Origin: UBA668 sp963720695
GTDB taxonomy: Bacteria; Actinomycetota; Acidimicrobiia; Acidimicrobiales; Ilumatobacteraceae
DNA: 64,000 bases
Direction of reading: 5' to 3'
Assembly (NCBI GenBank): GCA_963720695.1
Contig: CAVRGG010000004.1
Coordinates: 1,054,001 to 1,118,000, forward strand
The notes under the pieces are model-generated. The model was not told where the DNA came from, ran no database searches, and saw only the letters and a program-made list of their open reading frames with translations. Made by a program: the position numbers and the translations under genes. Positions 35,626-43,463 of this stretch are shown here, one piece after another. Every line of letters begins with the position of its first letter. Position 1 is the first letter of the stretch.

Positions 35626-36849
35626 TCAGAAGGCGTAGCCCTTGGGGATGACGACGATGCCGTGATCGCTGATCGTGAACCGCTCGCCGTCGGCGACTCG
35701 GTCGAAGCCGATCCGCTCGCCGGGAGGGACGGTGACGTTCTTGTCGATGATGCATCGGTTCACGCGAGCCCCGGGGCTGATCGAGACGCCCGGGAAGAGG
35801 ATGCTGTCGGTGACGTGGGCGTCGTGGTGCACGATGACATCGGGTGACACGATCGAGCGCTCGACGTGCCCGCCGGAGATGATCGAGCCGGCACACAGCA
35901 GGCTGCCGTCGACGTACGACGGTTCGCCGCCTGCGCCGCGGGAGATCTTCGCCGGGGGCAAGGATTCGTGGCTGGTGTAGACCGGCCATTGACCGTTGTA
36001 GAGGTTGAACACGGGCACCGGTGCGATCAGGTCCATGTTGGCGTCGTAGTACGAATCGATGGTGCCGACGTCGCGCCAGTAGCCCTTCTCCCGGTCGTCC
36101 TGACCCGGCACGAGGTTCTTGGAGAAGTCGTACACGTGAGCGACCCCGGCCTCGGTGAGCGCCGGGATGATGTGGCCGCCGATGTCGGTGTACTGGTTGT
36201 CGTCGCCGGTCGGCGACACGATGTCGATGAGCGTCTTGGTGTTGAAGGCGTAGTTGCCCATGCTCGCGAGGCACCGCGTGTCATCGCCCGGCATCGTCGG
36301 AGGCGTCTGTGACTTCTCGTGGAACGCCTTGATCTTCCCGGCCGCATCGGATTCGATCACACCGAACGACTTGGCGTCCTCGTAGCCGACAGGGATCGCC
36401 GCGACCGTGACGCCCGCACCCGAGGCGACGTGCTCGGCCACCATCTGGCGCGGGTCCATGCGGTAGATGTGGTCGGCGCCGAACACGCAGACCACGTCGG
36501 GATCTTCGTCGGTGATGAGGTTGATGTTCTGGTAGATGGCGTCGGCAGAGCCGGCGAACCAGTGCGGCCCTCTGCGCATCTGCGCGGGAACGGGGGTGAC
36601 GTAGCTGCCGAGCAGTGTGCTGAACCGCCATGTCTGGCTGATGTGGCGGTCGAGGCTGTGGCTCTTGTACTGGGTGAGCACCACGATCTTGAGGTAGCGG
36701 CCGTTGGCGAAGTTCGACAGGGCGAAGTCGATGATCCGGTATCCGCCACCGAACGGCACGGCGGGCTTCGCCCGGTCCTGGGTGAGCGGCAACATCCGTT
36801 TGCCTTCACCGCCAGCGAGCACGATCACGAGCACCTTGGGTTCGGCCAT
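35626..36849 (-). CDS. glgC: Glucose-1-phosphate adenylyltransferase
   Basis: 407 residues, standard length. Makes ADP-glucose for glycogen or alpha-glucan. The nucleotide loop GGEGKRMLPLT is at about 13-23, KPAVPFGG follows, the FVLGADHIYRMD-type motif appears as FGADHIYRMD, and the C-terminal third forms the left-handed beta-helix. The true start is ATG 36849; the frame stays open far upstream but that part is a shadow of glgA. TACATT lies 6 nt before the ATG with ATGACG 17 nt further up. Divergent from glgA. Confidence 0.93.
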   Translation of the reverse strand: MAEPKVLVIVLAGGEGKRMLPLTQDRAKPAVPFGGGYRIIDFALSNFANGRYLKIVVLTQYKSHSLDRHISQTWRFSTLLGSYVTPVPAQMRRGPHWFAGSADAIYQNINLITDEDPDVVCVFGADHIYRMDPRQMVAEHVASGAGVTVAAIPVGYEDAKSFGVIESDAAGKIKAFHEKSQTPPTMPGDDTRCLASMGNYAFNTKTLIDIVSPTGDDNQYTDIGGHIIPALTEAGVAHVYDFSKNLVPGQDDREKGYWRDVGTIDSYYDANMDLIAPVPVFNLYNGQWPVYTSHESLPPAKISRGAGGEPSYVDGSLLCAGSIISGGHVERSIVSPDVIVHHDAHVTDSILFPGVSISPGARVNRCIIDKNVTVPPGERIGFDRVADGERFTISDHGIVVIPKGYAF

Positions 36850-36855
36850 GGCCGG

Positions 36856-36861
36856 AATGTA
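36856..36861 (-). promoter_or_regulatory. -10 element, leaderless promoter of glgC
   Basis: TACATT on the minus strand, 6 nt before ATG 36849; candidate -35 ATGACG at 36879-36884, spacing 17. It overlaps the glgA promoter region. Confidence 0.65.
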
Positions 36862-36888
36862 CCTCGTGACGGAGGCCCCGTCATGGGT

Positions 36889-36894
36889 TACGGT
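36889..36894 (+). promoter_or_regulatory. -10 element, leaderless promoter of glgA
   Basis: TACGGT, 6 nt before GTG 36901; candidate -35 GTGACG at 36866-36871, spacing 17. The glgC and glgA promoters interleave within 51 bp, so only one polymerase can probably bind at a time. Confidence 0.65.
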
Positions 36895-36900
36895 CGCTGC

Positions 36901-38385
36901 GTGCGCGAGTTGGTCCGGGTGCTGTTCGTCACTCCGGAGTGCTATCCCCTGGTGAAGACGGGTGGCCTGGCCGACGTGACCGGAGCCCTTCCGCTGGCGC
37001 TCCAGCGCGTCGACGTCGCGGCCCGCGTCCTCATGCCCGCCTACCCCGGCACCCGTGAACATCTCACCGGCGGCCGCAAGGTCGCCTCCATTCCAGGGCT
37101 CTTCGGCGGCACGGGCACGCTCGTCAGCGGCACGACCGCCGACGGGTTGCACGTGTGGTTGCTGGACGCTCCTCACCTGTTCGACCGGCCCGACGGTGGG
37201 CCGTACCTCGGCCCCGACGGGCGGGACTGGCCCGACAACCATCTCCGATTCGCGGCGCTCTCGTGGGTCGGTGCGCAGATCGCCATGGGGCGCCTCGCGA
37301 ACTGGCGACCCGACGTCGTCCACCTCCACGACTGGCAGGCCGCACTCACCGCCGGCTACCTCCATGTCGATCGCGAACGAGCACTCGCCCCACCGACGCT
37401 GTTGACGATCCACAACCTCGCGTTCCAGGGGGTGTTCGGGGCCGAGACGCGCCGCCCGTTGAAGCTCCCGGCCGACGTGATGCGCGTCGACGGCATGGAG
37501 TACTGGGGCAACCTCAGCTTCCTCAAGGCAGGCGTGCAATGGGCCACCCACCTGAGCACGGTCAGTCCGACCTACGCCCGCGAGATCCTCACCCCGGAGC
37601 ACGGGATGGGGTTCGACGGCCTCCTGCGAGCCCGCGCCCACCAACTCACCGGCATCGTCAATGGCATCGACGACGACATCTGGAACCCAGCGACCGATCC
37701 ACTCCTCTCGTCGACCTACTCCACCCGTCGCCTCGCCGCGAAGGCCGTCAACACCTCACACCTGCAGCGCGAGTTCGGCCTCCCCGAGCGCAGCGACGTG
37801 CCCGTGTTCTGCGTCGTCAGTCGGCTCACCAGCCAGAAGGGCATGGACCTGTTGCTCGGCGCCATCCCGCGGCTGGTGGCCACGGGCGCCCAACTCGTCG
37901 TGCTCGGCACGGGTGAACCCGCGCTGGAGGAGGGTCTCCGACGAGCGACCCACCATCACCCCACGCAGGTGGCCACCAAGATCGGATTCGACGAGGCGCT
38001 GTCGCACCGTGTGCAGGCCGGAGCCGACGCGATCCTCGTCCCCTCACGCTTCGAGCCGTGTGGATTGACGCAGCTGTACGGCCTTCGCTACGGCACGCTG
38101 CCCGTCGTCGCCCGCGTGGGCGGGCTCGCCGACACGGTCATCGATGCGAACGAGGCCGCCCTGCGCGACGGTGTCGCCACCGGCTTCCAGTTCAGCCCCA
38201 TCGACACCGATGCGCTGGCGGTCGCGATCGAACGCGCCGTCGCACTCCATCGCGATGCACCTGCATGGCAGCGCACGCAGAAACGGGCGATGACGCGCGA
38301 CGTCGGATGGGATCTCGCCGCGGCCAAGTACGTCGAGCTGTACCTCGCCCTCGCGGGCAAAGTGCCGCCGGGGCCGACCGGATAA
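36901..38385 (+). CDS. glgA: Glycogen synthase (GT5, bacterial GlgA type)
   Basis: 494 residues. Transfers glucose from ADP-glucose to a growing alpha-1,4-glucan. Signature KTGGLADV at about 20-27, HDWQAALTAGYL near 143, VNGIDDDIWNPATD near 257, and the C-terminal ESRFEPCGLTQLYGLRYGT-type acceptor motif as PSRFEPCGLTQLYGLRYG. This is the GT5 form rather than the actinobacterial GT4 GlgM, and it pairs with glgC across a shared promoter. GTG 36901 is set by the promoter and by homology; the frame continues upstream as a shadow of glgC. Confidence 0.92.
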   Translation: MRELVRVLFVTPECYPLVKTGGLADVTGALPLALQRVDVAARVLMPAYPGTREHLTGGRKVASIPGLFGGTGTLVSGTTADGLHVWLLDAPHLFDRPDGGPYLGPDGRDWPDNHLRFAALSWVGAQIAMGRLANWRPDVVHLHDWQAALTAGYLHVDRERALAPPTLLTIHNLAFQGVFGAETRRPLKLPADVMRVDGMEYWGNLSFLKAGVQWATHLSTVSPTYAREILTPEHGMGFDGLLRARAHQLTGIVNGIDDDIWNPATDPLLSSTYSTRRLAAKAVNTSHLQREFGLPERSDVPVFCVVSRLTSQKGMDLLLGAIPRLVATGAQLVVLGTGEPALEEGLRRATHHHPTQVATKIGFDEALSHRVQAGADAILVPSRFEPCGLTQLYGLRYGTLPVVARVGGLADTVIDANEAALRDGVATGFQFSPIDTDALAVAIERAVALHRDAPAWQRTQKRAMTRDVGWDLAAAKYVELYLALAGKVPPGPTG

Positions 38386-38388
38386 CGT
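38383..38388 (+). promoter_or_regulatory. -10 element, leaderless promoter of EVE-domain gene
   Basis: TAACGT, 8 nt before ATG 38397; it overlaps the glgA stop codon. Confidence 0.5.
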
Positions 38389-38396
38389 CGCAGCCC

Positions 38397-38864
38397 ATGG
38401 CGTACTGGTTGATGAAGAGCGAGCCCGATGTGTTCGGCTACGACGATCTGGTCCGGGTGAAGCGAGAGGGCTGGGACGGCATCCGCAACTATCAGGCGCG
38501 CAACTTCCTGCGCGAGATGCGCAAGGGCGACCAGGTGATCTTCTACCACTCCAACGCCACCCCGCCCGGTGTGGCCGGCGTCGCCAAGATCGTGAAGGAG
38601 GCCGAGCCGGATCCCACCCAGTTCGATCCCACCACGAAGTACTACGACGAGGGGTCCAATCCTGCGGACCCGAGGTGGGACTGGGTCACGGTCGCACCCG
38701 TGAAGCGCCTGCGGTTCATCCCCCTCGACGAACTGCGCACCATGCCCGAGCTCGTCGACTGCCGGCTGCTCGCCCGCGGCAACCGACTCTCGGTGATGCC
38801 GCTGACCGACACCGAGTTCGCGGCGATCACCGCGCGGGGCGCCCGACCGGCGCCGCGCCGCTGA
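38397..38864 (+). CDS. EVE domain-containing protein
   Basis: 155 residues, a single EVE domain (YthN1/thymocyte nuclear protein type). Typical motifs are the opening YWLMKSEPDVF, RNYQARNFLREM, KGDQVIFYHSN and a RWDWVTVAPV strand. EVE folds recognise modified bases such as 5-methylcytosine derivatives in restriction or RNA contexts, but stand-alone bacterial members are not well assigned. Starts 12 nt after glgA. Confidence 0.9.
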   Translation: MAYWLMKSEPDVFGYDDLVRVKREGWDGIRNYQARNFLREMRKGDQVIFYHSNATPPGVAGVAKIVKEAEPDPTQFDPTTKYYDEGSNPADPRWDWVTVAPVKRLRFIPLDELRTMPELVDCRLLARGNRLSVMPLTDTEFAAITARGARPAPRR

Positions 38865-38896
38865 CGCTTGGTAGCGTCCTGATCGACAACTGAATA

Positions 38897-39033
38897 CCCC
38901 CTGCGGGGTTGGGTGCAATTCCCGACCGGCGGTGAAAGCCCGCGAACCCCACATCGTCTCGCTCGCGAGCGGCGTGGGGCCGACTCGGTGGAATCCCGGG
39001 GCCGACGGTGACAGTCCGGATGGGAGCAGGGTG
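38897..39033 (+). promoter_or_regulatory. FMN riboswitch (RFN element)
   Basis: The conserved RFN blocks are present in order: GGGTGCAATTCCCGACCGG, the AGCCCGCGA block, a variable GC-rich arm, then GGTGGAATCCCGGGGCCGACGG, AGTCCGGATGGGAG and the closing GCAGGG that pairs with CCCTGC at 38899-38904. It senses FMN and controls the following rib genes. A hairpin with arms GTTGC/GCAAC and TCCGA/TCGGA at about 39080-39115 may be the expression platform. This fills most of the 275-bp gap between the EVE and ribE genes. Confidence 0.93.
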
Positions 39034-39139
39034 ACACTCGCGATGCGGTCGCGCCGTTCCGGCGTGCCCGTTTCGTCTGCGTTGCCATGCTCCGACCCCG
39101 TTCGGACCCATCGCAACAACGACAGAACGGACCACGCGA

Positions 39140-39709
39140 ATGTTCACTGGCATCGTGGAAGAACTCGGCCACGTCGACTCGTTCGACGGCCAGCGGCTCC
39201 GCATCGGCGCGACGCTGGTGCTCTCCGACGCCGGCCTCGGCGATTCCATCGCCGTCAACGGCTGCTGCCTGACGGTGGTGGCCCTGGGGGACGGGTGGTG
39301 GGAAGCCGACGTGAGCCAGGAGACGCTGGACCGCACCAGCCTGCGCGGCATCTCGACGGGAGCACCGCTGAACCTGGAACGGTCCGTGAAGCTCCAGGAC
39401 CGCCTCGGCGGGCACCTGGTGCAGGGCCACGTCGACGGGGTCGGAGAGATCGTCGATCCGGTGCCCGACCTTCGTGTCAGGATTCCCGCACCTCTGCTGC
39501 GCTACGTCGTCGAGAAGGGCTCGATCACCGTCGACGGTGTCAGCCTCACGGTGGTCCAACCGCTCGAGGACGGCTTCACCGTCGCCGTCATCCCCCACAC
39601 GGCCGCCGTCACGACGTTGGGGACCAAGGGCCCCAACGACCTCGTCAACATCGAGGTCGACGTGATGGCCAAGTACGTCGAGCGGCTCCTCCAGGAAGGG
39701 GGTCGGTGA
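39140..39709 (+). CDS. ribE: Riboflavin synthase, alpha chain
   Basis: 189 residues with two lumazine-binding domains. The MFTGIVEELG start and the repeated G-x-S/N-V/C-x-G-x-CLTV motif (SIAVNGCCLTV and SITVDGVSLTV) are diagnostic. It dismutates two molecules of lumazine into riboflavin. First gene after the FMN riboswitch; stop overlaps the next start (TGATGG). Confidence 0.95.
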   Translation: MFTGIVEELGHVDSFDGQRLRIGATLVLSDAGLGDSIAVNGCCLTVVALGDGWWEADVSQETLDRTSLRGISTGAPLNLERSVKLQDRLGGHLVQGHVDGVGEIVDPVPDLRVRIPAPLLRYVVEKGSITVDGVSLTVVQPLEDGFTVAVIPHTAAVTTLGTKGPNDLVNIEVDVMAKYVERLLQEGGR

Positions 39710-40359
39710 TGGCGTTCGACCCGATCGAGAGCGCCATCGATGCCATTGCGACCGGAGGGATCGTGGTCGTCGCCGACGACGAGCACCGAGAGAACGAGGG
39801 AGATCTGATCATGGCGGGTGACGCAGCCACCCCGGCTGCGATCGCATTCTTCGTCCGGCACACCTCCGGCGTGATCTGCGCCGCGCTCCCCGGCGAGCGG
39901 TGCGACGAGCTCGCACTCCCCCTCATGGTGCCGCCGGCCGCGAACGCCGACCAGTTCCGCACCGCGTTCACGGTCACGGTCGACCTCGCCGAGGGAACGA
40001 CCACCGGCATCTCCGCGGCCGACCGCGCCGCGACGCTCAGGTCGCTCGCTGATCCATCGGCCACTGCGACCGAGTTCCACCGGCCGGGCCACATCTTCCC
40101 GCTGCGCGCTCGAGCCGGGGGTGTGGTCGAGCGCCCCGGCCACACGGAGGCCGCCGTCGACCTCGCCCGGCTCGCCGGTCGTCAGCCCGTGGGGGTGTTG
40201 AGCGAAGTCGTGCTCGACGACGGCCGGATGGCTCGCCTCCCCGATCTTCGTCGATTCGCCGACGAGCACGGTCTGCCGCTGGTGTCCATTGCCGACCTCA
40301 TCGAACACCGCCGCCGAACCGAGCTCATCGCCACTGCGGCCACCGCCACCACGAACTGA
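39709..40359 (+). CDS. ribB: 3,4-dihydroxy-2-butanone-4-phosphate synthase
   Basis: 216 residues, single-domain RibB. It makes the four-carbon unit of lumazine. Motifs VVVADDEHRENEGDLI, RHTSGVICAAL, FTVTVDLAEGTTTGISAADRA, and RPGHIFPLRARAGGVVERPGHTEA contain the acidic metal site and are complete. Unlike most actinobacterial RibBA, there is no GTP cyclohydrolase II domain; ribA and ribD must be elsewhere. ATG 39709 overlaps the ribE stop. Confidence 0.93.
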   Translation: MAFDPIESAIDAIATGGIVVVADDEHRENEGDLIMAGDAATPAAIAFFVRHTSGVICAALPGERCDELALPLMVPPAANADQFRTAFTVTVDLAEGTTTGISAADRAATLRSLADPSATATEFHRPGHIFPLRARAGGVVERPGHTEAAVDLARLAGRQPVGVLSEVVLDDGRMARLPDLRRFADEHGLPLVSIADLIEHRRRTELIATAATATTN

Positions 40360-40370
40360 AAGGACCCACC

Positions 40371-40841
40371 ATGACCACCTATCACGGACAGATGGACGGA
40401 GGCGGCCTGCGCGTCGCGCTCGTGTGCAGCCGATTCAACGACCTCATCGTCGAACGTCTGGAGGCCGGCGCGCGCGACGCGCTCGTCCGCCACGGCACCG
40501 ACGCCGATGCGATCGACACGGTGTGGGTGCCCGGAGCGTGGGAGATCCCGATGGCTGCGCACGCGCTCGCCGCGAGCGGACGGTACGACGCAATCGTGGG
40601 TCTGGGCGCCGTGATGCGGGGAGCGACGTACCACTTCGAGGTCATCGCCAACCAGAGCGCAGCTGGACTCGCTCGGGTGGCGCACGACACCGCCGTGGTG
40701 GTCACGAACGGGATCATCACCGTCGACACGATGGACCAGGCGCTCGAGCGCGCCGGGAGCAAGGCCGGTAACAAGGGCGCCGACGCTGCGCTCGCCGCGA
40801 TCGAGACGGTCAACGTGATCCGCTCGGCATCGAAGCCCTGA
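40371..40841 (+). CDS. ribH: 6,7-dimethyl-8-ribityllumazine synthase
   Basis: 156 residues. Condenses the pyrimidine and butanone phosphate to lumazine. The VCSRFNDLIVERL opening, GAWEIPMAAHAL, VGLGAVMRGATYHFE and the catalytic-His neighbourhood are intact, and NKGADAALAAIE closes the fold. AAAGGA lies 6-11 nt before ATG 40371. Last gene of the riboswitch operon. Confidence 0.95.
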   Translation: MTTYHGQMDGGGLRVALVCSRFNDLIVERLEAGARDALVRHGTDADAIDTVWVPGAWEIPMAAHALAASGRYDAIVGLGAVMRGATYHFEVIANQSAAGLARVAHDTAVVVTNGIITVDTMDQALERAGSKAGNKGADAALAAIETVNVIRSASKP

Positions 40842-40856
40842 TCGCACCGGCCGAAG

Positions 40857-40862
40857 TAGTGT
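40857..40862 (+). promoter_or_regulatory. -10 element, leaderless promoter of Crp/Fnr gene
   Basis: TAGTGT, 7 nt before GTG 40870; gives the regulator its own start separate from the rib operon. Confidence 0.55.
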
Positions 40863-40869
40863 CGGAGCC

Positions 40870-41511
40870 GTGACCAGCTTCATCATGCTCGAACGGCTCG
40901 ATGAGGCTGAGGCCCGCTCGGTCATCGCCGCCGGGCGCCGCCGCAAGTTCCGCCGATCCGAGGCCATCATGCGTGAGGGCGACTCGGGCGACACCTTGCA
41001 TCTGATCGACCGCGGGCATGTCGCCGTCAGAGTCACCACACCGGCCGGCGACACCGCGACGATGCGAGTGCTCGGCCCGGGAGGCAACTTCGGCGAGATC
41101 GCAGTGTTCGAGAGCTCCTTCCGCTCGGCCACCGTCGTCGCGCTCAACCCGGTCGAGACGCTCAGCTACACCCGCGACGGATTCAACCGCCTTCGAGAGC
41201 AGTTTCCCGGCATCGATCACACCGTGATGTTCGCCGCGCTCGGGGAGGTTCGCCGGCTCACCAACGCCCTCACCGAGGCCCTGTACCTCCCGGTGCCACG
41301 TCGGCTGGCCCGCAACCTCGAGCGGTTGCTCGCCATCTTCGACAGCAGCATCATCCCGCTCACGCAGGACGACATCGCCGGCCTCAGCGGCACGACACGA
41401 CAGACGGCCAACGAGGTCCTCAAGGCGCTCGTCGCAGACGGCGCGATCGAGGTCGCCCGAGGACGGATCACCGTGATCGACGCGATCAAGTTGGCCCGCG
41501 CCGCACGCTGA
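40870..41511 (+). CDS. Crp/Fnr-family transcriptional regulator
   Basis: 213 residues. Cyclic-nucleotide-binding domain 1-120 with the phosphate cassette FGEIAVFESSFRSATV (about 78-93), where Glu and Arg-Ser match cAMP-binding members, and a C-terminal winged helix with LTQDDIAGLSGTTRQTANEVLKAL. No Fnr cysteines are seen, so cyclic nucleotide sensing is more likely than oxygen. Targets unknown. Confidence 0.88.
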   Translation: MTSFIMLERLDEAEARSVIAAGRRRKFRRSEAIMREGDSGDTLHLIDRGHVAVRVTTPAGDTATMRVLGPGGNFGEIAVFESSFRSATVVALNPVETLSYTRDGFNRLREQFPGIDHTVMFAALGEVRRLTNALTEALYLPVPRRLARNLERLLAIFDSSIIPLTQDDIAGLSGTTRQTANEVLKALVADGAIEVARGRITVIDAIKLARAAR

Positions 41512-41538
41512 CGACGCGCACGGCCGGGGCCGCCGCAC

Positions 41539-41544
41539 TAGCGT
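41539..41544 (+). promoter_or_regulatory. -10 element, leaderless promoter of 291-aa protein gene
   Basis: TAGCGT, 7 nt before GTG 41552, no ribosome site. Confidence 0.55.
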
Positions 41545-41551
41545 CGGTCAC

Positions 41552-42427
41552 GTGGTCACGAGCCGAGTTCGCCGGCGGGTCCTGCTCGCGGTGGTCATCC
41601 TCGGTGTCCTGGGCACGACCGCCGTGCTCGTCAAACGATTCATCCTCCACGACACCGCCCGCGTCGTCGGCACGAACGAGGCCATCGATCGCTACCGGGC
41701 GACGACCACCACCGTCGAGCCGACCAGCGTGCCCACCACCGTTCCGACGAGCGCGCCGGCGACCTCGCCCGGACCGTCGACCGTGCCACCGACCACCGCC
41801 CGCCCGCTCCTCACGCTGCCCGCGCCCGGCGTGTACCGATACTCGACGACCGGCAGCGAATCGATCGACGTGCTCGGTGGCGCCACGCACGACTATCCCG
41901 CCCAGACGCTCGTGACCGTGACCCAGGAAGGGTGCGGGGTGCGAGTGCGCTGGGACCTGTTGAAGGAGCGGCGCGAGGAGTGGGTGCTGTGCGTGTCGGA
42001 TGCCGGCATCGAGTTGCAGCCGGACGGAGCGTTCCAGTACCACGAGTTCTTCGGCACGGGTGAGCTCGAACCGGTGACGTGTGATCGAGCCGTGCCCCTC
42101 GTCCCCGTCGACCGGAAACCGCAGTCGGCGGTCGCGTTGGACTGCATGCTCGCCCAAGACGTGTGGCAGCCCTCCTGGGAGGTCCTCGACGCAGGAACGC
42201 GCACCGTCGAAGGCGCGCAGGTCGAGTCGATCCACGTCCGGATGAGTGTCGAGAACGACTCCGAGTTCTACGAGCACACGGTGATCGACTGGTGGCTCGA
42301 CCAGCACGGTCTGCCACTGGAGATGTCCACGACCAAGGTGTCGAATTCACACTCCGATCTGATCGGCAACGTCGTCTACCACGAGACCTACGACGCCACG
42401 CTCGAGTCGCTCACGCCACTGCAGTGA
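41552..42427 (+). CDS. Exported anchored protein of unknown function
   Basis: 291 residues. One N-terminal membrane helix (about 8-27), a Thr/Pro/Ser-rich stretch (50-88), then a beta-rich exported domain of about 200 residues starting at VYRYSTTGSESIDVLGG. It contains two cysteine pairs that could be disulfides and a segment that reads IDWWLDQHGLPLEM, recalling secreted DUF-type lipid-binding folds. Not recognised. Lies 70 bp upstream of the MoxR-transglutaminase genes and may belong to the same envelope function. Confidence 0.6.
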   Translation: MVTSRVRRRVLLAVVILGVLGTTAVLVKRFILHDTARVVGTNEAIDRYRATTTTVEPTSVPTTVPTSAPATSPGPSTVPPTTARPLLTLPAPGVYRYSTTGSESIDVLGGATHDYPAQTLVTVTQEGCGVRVRWDLLKERREEWVLCVSDAGIELQPDGAFQYHEFFGTGELEPVTCDRAVPLVPVDRKPQSAVALDCMLAQDVWQPSWEVLDAGTRTVEGAQVESIHVRMSVENDSEFYEHTVIDWWLDQHGLPLEMSTTKVSNSHSDLIGNVVYHETYDATLESLTPLQ

Positions 42428-42497
42428 GCGCGAGCACGCCGGCGGTGCGACACACGGCACCTTCAGCCGGAGGCCGATCGCGCCGATAACGAAGCGT

Positions 42498-43463
42498 ATG
42501 ACTGTGGTGCTTGCCCCCGATCTGGTTCACGCGCGCTCGGAGGCACACGCCGTCGCCCGTCGCATGGTGGAGGCGATGTCCTCGGTCCTCGCCGGGCGGC
42601 GCGAGCAGATCGAAGTCCTCACAGCCTGCGTGCTCGGCGGTGGACACCTGCTGATCGAAGACCTTCCGGGCGTCGGCAAGACACTGCTGGCGCAGTCCAC
42701 GGCCGCCGCCGTCGGCGGATCGTTCTCACGTGTGCAGGGCACCTCGGATCTCCTGCCGGCCGATGTGGTCGGCTCGCTGGCGCCGAACGCCGAGGGCCTG
42801 GGCCTCCACTTCCGACCGGGGCCGGTGTTCGCCAACGTGGTCCTGTTCGACGAGCTCAATCGAACGAACCCGCGCACACAGTCGGCGCTGCTCGAGGTCA
42901 TGGAGGAAGGGTGTGTCACGGTGGACGGGGCGACGCATCCCGTTCCCAGCCCGTTCGTGGTCGTCGCCACTCAGAACCCGGTCGAGATGGCGGGTACGTA
43001 TCCCCTCGCAGAGGGCGTCACCGACCGCTTCATGGCGGCGATCAGCCTCGGCCGTGCGGACACCGACGAGGAGCTCGACGTGCTGACCGGCCGTCGCGGT
43101 CGCGGCCAGCTCTCGATGGTCGGCCGCGTCGCCACGCTGCCGGGATTGATCACCGCCCAGGCAGTCGTTCAGGCGGTGCACCTCGCCGAGCCCATCGCGC
43201 GATACGCGGTCGAGATCCTGCGCGCCACGCGTACGCATCCGAGGGTCCGAATCGGCGCTTCCACTCGTGCGGGAGTCTCGATGGTGGCTCTGGCGCGAGC
43301 GTTCGCACTGATGGACGGGCGCGACTACGTCGCTCCTGACGACATCACTCGCGCCGCGACCAGCGCGCTGGCCCATCGCGTCGTGGTGTCCAGCCATGAA
43401 CGCGGCGCGGCGCCCGAGGTGATCGCCGAATGTCTGGCAGCGGTCCCCGCTCCACGGCGCTGA
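42498..43463 (+). CDS. MoxR-family AAA+ ATPase
   Basis: 321 residues. Walker A GVGKTLLAQS near 60, Walker B LFDELNR (about 118-124) followed by NPRTQSALLEVMEE, sensor 1 ATQNP and the C-terminal lid. MoxR ATPases act as chaperones in operons with DUF58 and transglutaminase-like proteins, which is the case here: the next gene overlaps its stop and supplies both. Start ATG 42498 follows a GATAAC-like sequence. Confidence 0.9.
   Translation: MTVVLAPDLVHARSEAHAVARRMVEAMSSVLAGRREQIEVLTACVLGGGHLLIEDLPGVGKTLLAQSTAAAVGGSFSRVQGTSDLLPADVVGSLAPNAEGLGLHFRPGPVFANVVLFDELNRTNPRTQSALLEVMEEGCVTVDGATHPVPSPFVVVATQNPVEMAGTYPLAEGVTDRFMAAISLGRADTDEELDVLTGRRGRGQLSMVGRVATLPGLITAQAVVQAVHLAEPIARYAVEILRATRTHPRVRIGASTRAGVSMVALARAFALMDGRDYVAPDDITRAATSALAHRVVVSSHERGAAPEVIAECLAAVPAPRR

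Noticed and set aside
36850..37644. Upstream extension of glgC
   Set aside because: The extension is opposite glgA and lacks family similarity; the conserved start and the -10 box are at 36849.
39080..39115. Hairpin after the FMN riboswitch as a classical intrinsic terminator
   Set aside because: It has no U-tract; at most it is part of the expression platform, so it was not listed as a terminator.
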